This document shows, in pieces, positions 17,100 through 26,914 of a stretch of 64,000 nt of DNA (position 1 is its first letter; each line of letters starts with the position of its first letter). A program made the position numbers and the translations under genes. Origin of the DNA: Clostridiales bacterium. GTDB lineage: Bacteria; Bacillota; Clostridia; Oscillospirales; Oscillospiraceae. Location: assembly GCA_029010715.1 (NCBI GenBank), contig JAQXKZ010000014.1, positions 1 to 64,000 of the forward strand, read 5' to 3'. The notes under the pieces were generated by a model. It worked only from the letters and a program-made list of their open reading frames with translations. It searched no databases and was not told the origin of the DNA.

Positions 17100-17330
17100 G
17101 GTCATTACAACGCTGTACGTCCGACGCCGCCAGCCAAAGGCTGCATCGAACGCCGAGCTTGTCCCTTCCCGCCGAAACGCGGCGCGTGCTTGTGTTTCCC
17201 GTCACGAAGGATTAAGCAGTAATATATGGGCGGCCGTCAAGGCCGTCCATAGTTATAAGGCCGCAAATGACGGCGGGCCGCGGCTTCAGCGGCGGTCTGC
17301 CGTCCTTACGCACACTGGATAGGAGAGCTT

Positions 17331-18176
17331 ATGAACAACGGTCTGTCCGGAATAAAAAACGTAATATGGGCTCTGGCCATTGTCGCGGCGCTCATCGCGC
17401 TGCTCATAGGCCTGATCTTCACTTTCTCCGTGAGATATTACGGAGACAAGCAGGACGGGACCATGCTCCTCGGCAGCGGCACACAGGTCGCAGCCGGCAA
17501 CGGCAAACTCTCTCCGGACGACGGCTCCTATTCCGCGCAGGGCTCCACGTCCGCTCAGCTCAACGAGCTGCCCAGCACTCAGGACGCCGGGCTTGAATAC
17601 GTGTTCGGTCTCACGTTCCTCTGCGACAAAACATTCACCGGCATAAACAGCTACAGTGAGATATACGGCGGCAGCGCCGCGGCGCAGATATGGACTGACG
17701 ACGGCACCGGGCTCCCTGCGGCGAGCGCAGCAAGCACCAGCATTGTTCTGGACGACGGCACCCGTATCACACCGGCGAATGCCGCGGCGATATACCAGCC
17801 CAAGCGTCTGGTCATCTATATCGGCAGCGACTACCTCTCTTCCGCTACGCAGGAGAGCTTTGTGTCCGGCTATGAGCAGCTAATCAACAGTATTCGCAGC
17901 GCCAGCAGTGAAACGACCATAATCTGCTGCTCCATCGCCTCTGTCGGCAGCTCTTACCCGGGCGCGGACGGTCTTACGCCGTCGCTGATCTCCGAAGCCA
18001 ACGAGTGGATAAAGCAGGTCTGCAGCGATACCGGCGTGTACTACGCCGACCTCGCCTCGCTGCTGAATGACTCCAACGGCTGCATGGCGGACGAATATGT
18101 CTCACCCAACGGAAGAAGCATAGGCTCATCCGGCATCGCGAAGGTCGTCGAATACTTCCGCATGCACGGCGTATAA
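17331..18176 (+). CDS. Membrane-anchored SGNH-like protein, probable pseudoenzyme
   Basis: 281 residues with an N-terminal membrane anchor (about 10-32, VIWALAIVAALIALLIGLIF), then an extracytoplasmic SGNH/GDSL-type domain. In active relatives block I is GDS; here it is FLCDKTFTG (98-101), so the serine nucleophile is missing. The block III position reads YIGSDY (165-168). The C-terminal D-x-x-H position reads DEYVSPN (254-260), without His. Catalysis by the usual triad looks unlikely. AGGAG lies 5 bases before ATG. The 231-base gap after the EF-G gene holds a GC-rich hairpin (about 17225-17250) but no U-tract. Confidence 0.7.
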   Translation: MNNGLSGIKNVIWALAIVAALIALLIGLIFTFSVRYYGDKQDGTMLLGSGTQVAAGNGKLSPDDGSYSAQGSTSAQLNELPSTQDAGLEYVFGLTFLCDKTFTGINSYSEIYGGSAAAQIWTDDGTGLPAASAASTSIVLDDGTRITPANAAAIYQPKRLVIYIGSDYLSSATQESFVSGYEQLINSIRSASSETTIICCSIASVGSSYPGADGLTPSLISEANEWIKQVCSDTGVYYADLASLLNDSNGCMADEYVSPNGRSIGSSGIAKVVEYFRMHGV

Positions 18177-18205
18177 TACGTAAAGCCCCTCCGTACGGAG
18201 CACGG

Positions 18206-18247
18206 AAAAAAAGACTGAGTTTTCAGATGGAAAACTCAGTCTTTTTT
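18206..18247. terminator. Bidirectional terminator between SGNH-like gene and guaB
   Basis: A perfect stem (AAGACTGAGTTTTC/GAAAACTCAGTCTT) flanked by A and T runs, ending both the plus-strand gene and convergent guaB. Confidence 0.88.
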
Positions 18248-18261
18248 ACATATATGCCCCG

Positions 18262-19746
<1,485 letters not shown>

Positions 19747-19781
19747 TTACCCCTTTCTCGTTATAAAATGCAGAAGTACAG

Positions 19782-19801
19782 AATACATCCACAAATGTAT
19801 T
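19782..19801. promoter_or_regulatory. Inverted repeat upstream of guaB
   Basis: AATACAT-N6-ATGTATT lies about 40-60 bases before the guaB start, in the expected promoter zone. It does not resemble the Bacillus PurR box. It could be an operator or a chance palindrome in AT-rich DNA. Confidence 0.35.
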
Positions 19802-19838
19802 TCAGCTATTCTAGCAGATTCAGCGCCGATGTCAACAG

Positions 19839-20660
19839 CTATTTTGCTCCGTCGGAAAGATTTCTCGCATAATAGAATATGTACTGCTGGGCAAGGCCCG
19901 CATACTCACCGAGGCTGGCAGGGTCAAAGTCCTTCGGAAAGTGCTCCTTCAGCGCACGTTTTATCCAGACATCTATCGGAAAAGCCTCCATGTGATGCAG
20001 CCCGAACAGCACAACGCAGTTGGCCACCTTCGGGCCTATGCCCTGCAGCTTCATGAGCTCGGCGCGGGCCGCCACGCAGTCGCAGAGTATAAGCTCTCCG
20101 AGGTCCAGGCTTCCGTCCGCGACAGCCTTTGCGGCAGTCATTATATACGGCGCGCGGTAGCCGCAGCGCAAAACGTCCAGCGCGCCGGGGGCAAGCGAGG
20201 CTATACGTACGGCAGAGGGGAAAGCATGATACTCCTCCCCATCCAGAGCGACAGTATCGCCGAAGCTGTCACACAGGCGCTCAACTATGCCCTTGATGCG
20301 GCTTATATTGTTGCACTGCGAGATGATGAACGAGCACAGCGCCTCCCACGGCTCCTGCCGCAGTATGCGTATGCCGCGTCCGCAGTCTATGCAGGCGTCG
20401 AGATATTCTCCGCCGTTAAAGCCGCGGCTTATCCCGGCGTAGTCCCGGTCAAGGTCAAAATACTCACGCCAGAAGCTCTCCGGACCATCGGAGCGCAGGT
20501 ACACCACGCCGTCCTCAGTCCAGACTTTTGCCGGGTATCCGCCGGCTACCCCGCGGTAGACACCGTTTTCATCCGCGTTCCATCTGAAGCACTGGCCGCA
20601 CTCAAAGGTCTTTTCTATATCGAGTTCGTCCGCCGCGGCGAGTCTTATTGTCTGAGTCAT
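19839..20660 (-). CDS. ogg: 8-oxoguanine DNA glycosylase/AP lyase (OGG1 type)
   Basis: A 273-residue HhH-GPD superfamily enzyme that removes oxidised guanine from DNA and nicks the abasic site. The N-terminal OGG domain begins IEKTFECGQCFRW, which matches the family's F-x-x-x-Q-x-F-R-W. The hairpin-helix-hairpin reads LMKLQGIGPKVANCVVLFG, with catalytic Lys211, followed by the essential Asp230 in FPIDVWIK. DNA contacts are expected around SQCNNISRI. The short gap to guaB and the 37-base gap to the ArsR-AraC gene leave the transcript unit unclear. Confidence 0.9.
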   Translation of the reverse strand: MTQTIRLAAADELDIEKTFECGQCFRWNADENGVYRGVAGGYPAKVWTEDGVVYLRSDGPESFWREYFDLDRDYAGISRGFNGGEYLDACIDCGRGIRILRQEPWEALCSFIISQCNNISRIKGIVERLCDSFGDTVALDGEEYHAFPSAVRIASLAPGALDVLRCGYRAPYIMTAAKAVADGSLDLGELILCDCVAARAELMKLQGIGPKVANCVVLFGLHHMEAFPIDVWIKRALKEHFPKDFDPASLGEYAGLAQQYIFYYARNLSDGAK

Positions 20661-20697
20661 ATATCCGCGCTCCCCTTTGTATGTTTATTCATACGCT

Positions 20698-21432
20698 TTA
20701 TTTCCCGGCCTTTCTGTACTCGGACGGCAGCATGTGGTAGCGTTCCCTGAACGCGGCCGAAAACTTGCTCGGACTGTCATAACCGACGGACGCGGCAATG
20801 TCCGCTACGCTCCTGTCCGTCTCGCGCAGCAGTTCAGAGGCTCTTTCCATCCGGTGCTCCTTCATATGCGAGGCCAGAGACTCACCGTAGACTGCCTTGA
20901 AAACCTCCTTCAGTGTGGTCGGATTCATGAGATATCTGCGGGCAAGCTCCTCAATCGTGGAGCGGCGCTCGGGGTGCTGCAGCAGCTCGTCGTGCATCCT
21001 TCGCACGGTCTCTACCTGCTCGGCAGAAAAGCCATCCACGCTCTGCCCGACAGCCTCGCCCTCCCCGCCCCTGGGGCAGGATATCTCCATGACCTTCTCC
21101 GTAACTCTGTGCAGCAGCTGCGCCTCCACGGTATCCGCGGCGCGGTAGTATACCTCGCGCCCGTCGCGGCGGCTCGTGATGAGTCCGGAATCCTTCAGCT
21201 GGCGCAGATGGTGAGACACCGCCGGACTCGACATGTCCACCAGCGCGGATATATTCGCCACACACTCCTCACAGTGGCACAGCAGCCAGAATATCCGCAA
21301 GCGGCTGCTGTCGTCGAGCAGCTTGAAAACATCGGCAACTGCGTCAAAATCACGCTCGCGCATGAGCTGTTTCTTCAGCGACTCTGTCTTCCTGCGGTTT
21401 CCGTGATCATGCGGCGTAAGCTTTCCGTTCAT
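20698..21432 (-). CDS. ArsR/SmtB-AraC fusion regulator of the metal-efflux genes
   Basis: 244 residues joining two DNA-binding modules. Residues 28-110 are an ArsR/SmtB winged helix (VANISALVDMSSPAVSHHLRQ) with a metal-site-like cysteine cluster, CHCEEC (Cys52, Cys54, Cys57), at the position used by CadC/CmtR-type sensors. Residues 150-244 are a complete AraC DNA-binding domain with two helix-turn-helices (IEELARRYLMNPTTLKEVF and VADIAASVGYDSPSKFSAAF). It is divergent from a free HMA protein and a P1B ATPase, so it probably senses Zn, Cd or Pb and controls them (inference). A TTAAACA/TGTTTAA palindrome lies between. Start ATG 21432 with GGAGG nearby. Confidence 0.85.
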   Translation of the reverse strand: MNGKLTPHDHGNRRKTESLKKQLMRERDFDAVADVFKLLDDSSRLRIFWLLCHCEECVANISALVDMSSPAVSHHLRQLKDSGLITSRRDGREVYYRAADTVEAQLLHRVTEKVMEISCPRGGEGEAVGQSVDGFSAEQVETVRRMHDELLQHPERRSTIEELARRYLMNPTTLKEVFKAVYGESLASHMKEHRMERASELLRETDRSVADIAASVGYDSPSKFSAAFRERYHMLPSEYRKAGK

Positions 21433-21513
21433 ATTTCTCCTCCCTTGCAGCGCGGCTGCATAGTCCTTTTGGAAATCGTTCTGTCCCTTTTGGCAGAGTA
21501 AGCTCCGGAGGCA

Positions 21514-21571
21514 TTGACTTTCCTCCGTACCGATATTATACTCCAGTCGTAAAGATTAAACAAGTGTTTAA
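21514..21571 (+). promoter_or_regulatory. Promoter and ArsR-type operator of the metal-efflux operon
   Basis: -35 TTGACT (21514-21519), a 17-base spacer and -10 TATACT (21537-21542). The palindrome TTAAACA-AG-TGTTTAA (21556-21571) follows at the expected transcription start. Its core resembles the 12-2-12 operators of SmtB/CadC-type regulators. Confidence 0.65.
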
Positions 21572-21602
21572 CTGTATTTCAATGAACGGGAGAAAACATA
21601 CT

Positions 21603-21821
21603 ATGAAAAAGAGCTACAGGATCGAAGTTGACTGTGCCAACTGCGCAAACCTCATGGAGAAAGCCGCCAGGGACACCGCCGGCGTTAAGGACGCAAGCGT
21701 AAACTACATGGCCCTGAAGATGTTCGTTGAGTTCCAGGAGGGCGCAGAGCCGGAGAAGGTCATGAAGGACGTGCTGAAGGCCTGCCGCAAGGTCGAGCCA
21801 GACTGTGAGATCTTATTTTAA
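21603..21821 (+). CDS. Stand-alone heavy-metal-associated (HMA) protein
   Basis: A 72-residue HMA fold of the CopZ/MerP type. The metal motif is VDCANCANLMEKA, a C-x-x-C in the usual first loop, followed by VKDASVNYMALKMFVEF as the second strand-helix unit. The adjacent ATPase lacks any N-terminal HMA domain, so this protein probably acts as the separate metal-binding module or chaperone for it. ATG 21603 follows GGGAG by 10 bases; in-frame ATGs at 21564 and 21582 are possible but less well placed. Confidence 0.85.
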   Translation: MKKSYRIEVDCANCANLMEKAARDTAGVKDASVNYMALKMFVEFQEGAEPEKVMKDVLKACRKVEPDCEILF

Positions 21822-21830
21822 GTCCGCGAC

Positions 21831-21854
21831 GCCCCGCCCTGCAAGGGGCGGGGC
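21831..21854 (+). other. Intercistronic hairpin between HMA gene and ATPase
   Basis: A perfect 9-bp GC stem (GCCCCGCCC/GGGCGGGGC) with a 6-base loop and no U-tract. It is more likely a processing or stability element that uncouples levels of the small HMA protein from the ATPase than a terminator. Confidence 0.5.
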
Positions 21855-21895
21855 ATTCAAATCCCGTGGCATAACATGAGAGTAAGGAGCACAGC

Positions 21896-23779
21896 ATGAA
21901 CAGAAAGCAGAAGAAATCTCTTATACGTATAATTATCGCGGCGGTACTGCTGATTCTGCTCAAGACCGCCCCCATGCCGGGGCGGCTCAGTATAATACTG
22001 TATCTGGCCGCTTATCTGGTAATAGGCTACGACATACTGCGCAAGGCATTCAGGGGCATACTCAACAGGCAGGTCTTTGACGAGAACTTCCTGATGGCCG
22101 TAGCAACGCTCGGAGCGATCGCCCTGGCCGTGTACGAGCGCAGCAGCGACCTCAGCGAGGCCGTCGCGGTCATGCTCTTCTACCAGACAGGAGAGCTGTT
22201 TGAAAGCTACGCCGTCGGCAAAAGCCGCCGAAACATCAGCGCGCTGATGGACATCCGTCCCGACTACGCCAACATCGAGAAGGACGGTAAGCTCGAACGC
22301 GTCGACCCGTATGAGGTTGCCGTCGGCACCGTCATAGTGGTGCAGCCGGGCGAAAAGGTCCCCATAGACGGAGTGGTCCTTGAAGGCACATCCAGTCTCA
22401 ACACCAGCGCCCTGACCGGGGAGAGCCTGCCGCGGGACGTCGCTTCCGGCGACGAGGTCATCAGCGGCTGCATAAACATGACAGGCGTGCTGAAGATAAG
22501 GACCTCGAAGGAATTCGGCGAGTCCACCGTATCCAGGATACTCGAGCTGGTCGAAAGCTCCGGCGCGCGCAAGTCCAGAGCCGAAAGCTTTATCTCCCGC
22601 TTTGCGCGCATATACACCCCGGCCGTCTGCTGCGGCGCGCTGGCGCTGGCAGTAGTGCCGCCGCTCATACGGCTCATAATGGGGCTTGGCGGAGACTGGA
22701 GCATCTGGGTCTACCGCGCACTGACCTTCCTCGTCATCAGCTGCCCCTGCGCGCTTGTCATCAGCATACCGCTCAGCTTCTTTGCCGGCATCGGCGGAGC
22801 AAGCCACGAGGGTATACTCATAAAGGGTTCGAACTATCTTGAGACCCTGTCACATGTAAAGACCGTCGTATTTGACAAAACCGGAACTCTGACCCGGGGC
22901 GTGTTTGAGGTCAGCGGCATACACCACAACAGGCTTGAAAATGAGAAGCTGCTCGAGTACGCGGCGCTTGCCGAGTGCGCATCTTCACATCCGATCAGTC
23001 TGAGCCTCCGGCGCGCCTGCGGTAAAGAGCTTGACCGGGAGCGCGTAAGGAACATTAAGGAGCTGCCCGGTAAGGGCGTTGTCGCCGAGGTTGACGGAGT
23101 GAGCGTCGCAGCAGGAAACGAAAAGCTTATGGCCGGGCTGGGTATAGAGACTATCCCCTGCCGCAGCGTCGGCACCGTCATACACATTGCGCTCGACGGC
23201 AGCTACGCCGGTCACATTCTTATCTCCGACATTGAAAAGCCGCACTCAAAAGAGGCCATTGCGGCATTGAAGCGTGCCGGCGTGAGCCGGACCGTTATGC
23301 TGACCGGAGACGCAGACAGGGTTGCCCGGCACACGGCAGAAACGCTCGGCATCGACGAGGTATACAGCGAGCTGCTCCCGGGAGACAAGGTTGACAAGGT
23401 CGAGCAGCTGCTCTCGAAGCTCAGCGGCAAGGCCAGGCTCGCCTTCGTGGGCGACGGCATAAACGACGCGCCGGTGCTCTCACGCGCCGATATCGGTATA
23501 GCGATGGGCGCGATGGGCTCTGACGCGGCGATAGAGGCCGCGGACATAGTGCTGATGGACGACGACCCGCTGAAGATCGCCAAGGCGATAAAGATATCAC
23601 GCAAGTGCATCAGAATAGTACACGAGAACATCGTGTTCGCGCTGGCTGTCAAATTTGCCTGCCTGCTGCTCGGCGCATTCGGTATCGCAGACATGTGGGC
23701 CGCGATCTTCGCCGACGTAGGCGTAATGGTTCTCGCCGTGCTCAACGCTATACGCGCGCTCAGTGCCGGCAGACTGTAG
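21896..23779 (+). CDS. P1B-type Zn2+/Cd2+/Pb2+ exporting ATPase without HMA domain
   Basis: 627 residues. Actuator TGES lies at 174-177, transmembrane CPC at 283-285 (ISCPCALV), the phosphorylated Asp327 in DKTGTLT, the nucleotide-domain SSHPIS (about 363-368), TGD at 470-472 and GDGIND at 519-524. Lys586 (FALAVKF) and the DVG at 607-609 in the last two helices fit the P1B-2 class, which exports divalent Zn, Cd or Pb. The protein starts directly at the first helix pair, so the metal-binding domain is supplied in trans by the upstream gene. Closed by a strong terminator. Confidence 0.93.
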   Translation: MNRKQKKSLIRIIIAAVLLILLKTAPMPGRLSIILYLAAYLVIGYDILRKAFRGILNRQVFDENFLMAVATLGAIALAVYERSSDLSEAVAVMLFYQTGELFESYAVGKSRRNISALMDIRPDYANIEKDGKLERVDPYEVAVGTVIVVQPGEKVPIDGVVLEGTSSLNTSALTGESLPRDVASGDEVISGCINMTGVLKIRTSKEFGESTVSRILELVESSGARKSRAESFISRFARIYTPAVCCGALALAVVPPLIRLIMGLGGDWSIWVYRALTFLVISCPCALVISIPLSFFAGIGGASHEGILIKGSNYLETLSHVKTVVFDKTGTLTRGVFEVSGIHHNRLENEKLLEYAALAECASSHPISLSLRRACGKELDRERVRNIKELPGKGVVAEVDGVSVAAGNEKLMAGLGIETIPCRSVGTVIHIALDGSYAGHILISDIEKPHSKEAIAALKRAGVSRTVMLTGDADRVARHTAETLGIDEVYSELLPGDKVDKVEQLLSKLSGKARLAFVGDGINDAPVLSRADIGIAMGAMGSDAAIEAADIVLMDDDPLKIAKAIKISRKCIRIVHENIVFALAVKFACLLLGAFGIADMWAAIFADVGVMVLAVLNAIRALSAGRL

Positions 23780-23810
23780 ACCGTACCCATATAAAACACA
23801 CTTATAGACG

Positions 23811-23843
23811 AAAAATCTCCGGTCTGTGACCGGAGATTTTTCG
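23811..23843. terminator. Bidirectional terminator after the P1B ATPase
   Basis: A perfect 14-bp stem (AAAAATCTCCGGTC/GACCGGAGATTTTT) with a TGT loop; U-tracts on both strands. Confidence 0.85.
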
Positions 23844-23920
23844 CGCAGTTCCATGGCAATAACGCTCAGCCGCGCAGGGGCGGATGCCGAGGGCAGACGC
23901 GCGGCGCCGCCCTGGATATT

Positions 23921-24403
23921 TCAGCTTACAACGTGTATCACGCCGAAGGTGACGGCCGTCATGATCGCCGCAGCCAGAAGCACACCGATGAAAATGCACG
24001 GGATCGCGGACCTGGGCTTGAGCTCAAGCAGCGCCGCAATAAGGGAGCCTGTCCACGCGCCGGTTCCCGGCAGAGGAATACCGACAAAGAGAAGCAGGGC
24101 GACCGGTCCGTACTTCTGCACCTTTTCGCCTTTGAGATGCGCCTTGTTTTCGAGTCTGCTGATCCAGTTGTCAAGCTTGGGATAGTGCTTTCTGAGCCAG
24201 GCAAAAACACGCTGGATAAATATTATGATAAACGGCACGGGGATCATGTTGCCGATCACCGCCGCAGTGAGCGCCAGCGGATAATCAAGTCCGAGAGCAA
24301 TACCGTAAGGCAGGCCCAGACGCAGCTCCACTATGGGGAGCATTGAAATGAGCAGGGTGGTAATAAACTTCCCGGCTGTCGTGCCGGCTATCCATTCAAA
24401 CAT
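23921..24403 (-). CDS. Small multidrug-export family membrane protein (COG2426)
   Basis: 160 residues with four or so membrane helices (about 12-30, 38-66, 100-122, 132-155). Family signatures are SMLPIVELRLGLPYGI near the start, AVIGNMIPVPFIIIF, and FVGIPLPGTGAWTGSLIAALLEL in the second half, with the conserved G-x-P-L-P-G-T-G-A-W-T-G. This is PF06695 (Sm_multidrug_ex). The family name comes from indirect evidence; the true substrate is unknown. It has its own promoter. Confidence 0.88.
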   Translation of the reverse strand: MFEWIAGTTAGKFITTLLISMLPIVELRLGLPYGIALGLDYPLALTAAVIGNMIPVPFIIIFIQRVFAWLRKHYPKLDNWISRLENKAHLKGEKVQKYGPVALLLFVGIPLPGTGAWTGSLIAALLELKPRSAIPCIFIGVLLAAAIMTAVTFGVIHVVS

Positions 24404-24437
24404 CGGCGTTCTCCGTAGCGTTTAATTTCTGGGGGCA

Positions 24438-24466
24438 ATTATAGCAGGATATGTTAAACAGTGCAA
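24438..24466 (-). promoter_or_regulatory. Promoter of the COG2426 gene
   Basis: On the minus strand, -35 TTGCAC (24466-24461), a 17-base spacer and -10 TATAAT (24443-24438). Confidence 0.65.
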
Positions 24467-24513
24467 GAAAGCTAAACAAATCTTAACAATCAGTTAATCG
24501 TATTACAGCGCTT

Positions 24514-25791
24514 TCACGAGTTGAGCAGCACCGCGGCAGCGGAGCCGGGCAGCGTAGTCTCCTCGCCCACGCGCAGCTCGAAGCATACGCCGTTTTCTCT
24601 GCCGTAAACACCGAGCAGTCTCTCGAGTTCCGGCCTGTAAAAGCGGCTCTTCTGTACAAGCGAGCCCTCGGCCAGTATGCACAGAGGCTTTTCGGCATCG
24701 CGTCCGGCCCCGGTCAGCATTGCCAGCGCCAGCAGATCGGCGCACATGCAGCGCGCCGAGCGCACAAACAGCGCGCGGCTGAGCTCACCGGCAAAGGCCA
24801 GGTCATCCGCGTCCCCGCCGAGCATATCGCCGTTTTCTCCGGCGGCCCACGCGTCGATAACAGAGGAATCCACGGAGCCGAGGCCCCGCGCTCCGGCAGC
24901 GCCGGACGGGCTCAGCAGGCCCTCATCGGCAGCAGCGCGGAGCATGAGCCGGCAGAGCTCACCGAGGTACACGCCCGCGGTCAGCTTCTCGAATTTTTTT
25001 GAGCCGAGGTTATTGCTCCGCTCATCAAGGATTCTGTCAAAGTCACCGCCCTGTATGCCGGCATACAGGCCGGATTCCATGTTGACGATCATGCCGCGCC
25101 CGCCGCCGCGTCCAAGTTTTTCGATGGCGCGCTCCGGCAGCGACACGCAGGTATTCGTACCCGTACCGCTCACCTGACCGATAAAGCCGCTGTAAGCGGT
25201 CTTGTCCAAAGCCGCCGCGCCGCCGAGCAGTACGGCCGCGGTGTCATTAAGAACGACGACATGCTTGCCGCCGATACCGCGGCGGGCAAGCTCCGCCTTA
25301 AGCGACGCGCCTATCATCTGTCCCTCAGAGCCGGTGACGACAACCTCCTTGTCGATACGGTCTACCCGGCCGTCCATATCCGGAGTTATCCGCGCGGAGT
25401 AGGAGAAGCAGAAGCCGATGCAATCGGTCCTGTCCATCAGCGGCTCGATGCTGTCGGCGACAAAAGCGATAAACCCGTCCCAGGTGCAGGGGCTTTCGAC
25501 GCCGGGCATCCTGCGTTTTTTCAGCTCCGACACATGGCAGCCGTCCTTTTCAAAGCGTACGAGCGCGCTCCGGAAATTCGTGCCGCCCGCGTCGATAACC
25601 GCGGCGCAGCGTCCGAGCGGCAGGAGCTCGTCATTGCTGAGATATGTAGGGATCATGGGCATATCGCTTTTCTCCCCGGCGAGGCCGCGCCTCATATCCG
25701 CGAGCATGGCTTCGGCGCAGGACTGCACGTCGACGCTCTCCGGGTCCATCCCGTGTCTGTTCAAAAACTCCCGAACTCTGCTGTTTCCCAT
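24514..25791 (-). CDS. Hexokinase (eukaryotic-type fold)
   Basis: 425 residues of the hexokinase PF00349/PF03727 family rather than ROK or bacterial glucokinase. The first phosphate loop is AAVIDAGGTNFRSALVRF. The catalytic region has the conserved VVVLNDTAAVLLGG, with the base Asp, followed by GQVSGTGTNTCVSLPE and VNMESGLYAGIQGGDFD, where the Glu contacts sugar. It phosphorylates glucose or a related hexose with ATP. GGAGG lies 8 bases before the ATG. Sugar specificity cannot be read from the sequence. Confidence 0.85.
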   Translation of the reverse strand: MGNSRVREFLNRHGMDPESVDVQSCAEAMLADMRRGLAGEKSDMPMIPTYLSNDELLPLGRCAAVIDAGGTNFRSALVRFEKDGCHVSELKKRRMPGVESPCTWDGFIAFVADSIEPLMDRTDCIGFCFSYSARITPDMDGRVDRIDKEVVVTGSEGQMIGASLKAELARRGIGGKHVVVLNDTAAVLLGGAAALDKTAYSGFIGQVSGTGTNTCVSLPERAIEKLGRGGGRGMIVNMESGLYAGIQGGDFDRILDERSNNLGSKKFEKLTAGVYLGELCRLMLRAAADEGLLSPSGAAGARGLGSVDSSVIDAWAAGENGDMLGGDADDLAFAGELSRALFVRSARCMCADLLALAMLTGAGRDAEKPLCILAEGSLVQKSRFYRPELERLLGVYGRENGVCFELRVGEETTLPGSAAAVLLNS

Positions 25792-25817
25792 AATAGATGC
25801 CTCCCGGACAGCCGCGG

Positions 25818-25854
25818 ACCGGCGCAGCCGGCGCCGGTCCGTATGGTTTTTTTA
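25818..25854 (+). terminator. Hairpin with U-tract on the plus strand, upstream of the hexokinase gene
   Basis: GGACCGGCGC/GCGCCGGTCC with a 5-base loop is followed by GTATGGTTTTTTTAT on the plus strand. No plus-strand gene ends here, so it may stop antisense transcription or simply be a 5' UTR hairpin of the hexokinase mRNA. Confidence 0.4.
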
Positions 25855-25969
25855 TATCAAGCTCCAATCAAAAACAGACACTGTCTGTCCTTAACAGCGC
25901 CGCAGGCGCGCCGGAGTCTGCGTGAGACGGCCTTCGACCTTTCAGTGCAAAGGCGCGGCGCCGAATGCA

Positions 25970-26878
25970 TTATTTTTCGGCTTTGATATCGTTTTTCACA
26001 GCTTCAACCAGCCCGCTGGCAAGTCCTGCCACGCTCTGTATCTCGCTGGGTATAATAATCTTGGTGGCCTTGCCGTCAGCCGCAGCGCTGAAGGCGTCCA
26101 TCGCTTTGAGCTTGATGACGGCGTCGGAGGGTTTCGCCTCGTTGATGAGTCTGATACCCTCGGCAGTTGCTCTCTGCACCTTCAGTATTGCCTCGGCCTC
26201 GCCTTCGGCCTCCAGTATCTGCTGCTGCTTCTTTGCGTCGGCGCGGAGTATTGCGGACTCTTTCTCGCCTTCCGCCTCCAGTATGGCCGCACGCTTCTCG
26301 CCTTCCGCACGCAGAATGGCTTCGCGGCGTTCGCGCTCGGCCTTCATCTGCTTTTCCATCGCGTTCTGGATCTCCTTTGGAGGCAGGATGTTCTTAAGCT
26401 CAACACGGTTGACCTTGATACCCCAAGGGTCGGTCGCCTCGTCGAGTATGGTGCGCATCTTGGTGTTGATAATATCGCGGCTGGTGAGGCACTGGTCGAG
26501 CTCCAGGTCGCCGATAATATTACGCAGAGTCGTCGCCGACAGGTTCTCAATGGCCACCATGGGCTGCTCGATGCCATAGGTGTAAAGCTTCGGGTCGGTT
26601 ATCTGGAAGTAGACGACGGTGTCTATCTGCATAGTCACGTTATCCTTGGTGATAACAGGCTGGGGCGGGAAGTCAGCGACCTGCTCCTTGAGTGTGACGA
26701 TCTTCGCGACGCGCTCAACAAAGGGGAGCTTGAAGTGCAGTCCGACATTCCAGGTGGTCTTATACGCACCGAGAAACTCGATAACATAGGCCCTTGCCTG
26801 CTGAACTATACGGATGCAGCGGACAAGTATGATAACCACAATGAGAAGAAGAATAATTGGAACAATTGATACAGGCAT
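25970..26878 (-). CDS. SPFH/stomatin-like (paraslipin, QmcA type) membrane scaffold protein
   Basis: 302 residues with an N-terminal membrane helix (about 3-24), an SPFH/band-7 domain (about 25-190, with YVIEFLGAYKTTWNVGLHFKL and the conserved GIKVNRVELKNILPP) and a long charged coiled-coil tail rich in Glu, Ala and Arg, with AEGEKRAAILEAEGEKES-type repeats. It forms membrane microdomain scaffolds. It follows an NfeD gene by 36 bases, the classical NfeD-SPFH pair. Confidence 0.93.
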   Translation of the reverse strand: MPVSIVPIILLLIVVIILVRCIRIVQQARAYVIEFLGAYKTTWNVGLHFKLPFVERVAKIVTLKEQVADFPPQPVITKDNVTMQIDTVVYFQITDPKLYTYGIEQPMVAIENLSATTLRNIIGDLELDQCLTSRDIINTKMRTILDEATDPWGIKVNRVELKNILPPKEIQNAMEKQMKAERERREAILRAEGEKRAAILEAEGEKESAILRADAKKQQQILEAEGEAEAILKVQRATAEGIRLINEAKPSDAVIKLKAMDAFSAAADGKATKIIIPSEIQSVAGLASGLVEAVKNDIKAEK

Positions 26879-26914
26879 ATTTCCCTCCTAAATAATCTGT
26901 TGATTTTGAATTGC

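Noticed and set aside
21603-23779. Ferrosome-type (FezAB) iron storage operon
   Set aside because: The small HMA protein next to an HMA-less P1B ATPase is reminiscent, but the CPC, Lys586 and DxG signature and the ArsR-type regulator fit Zn/Cd/Pb export better.
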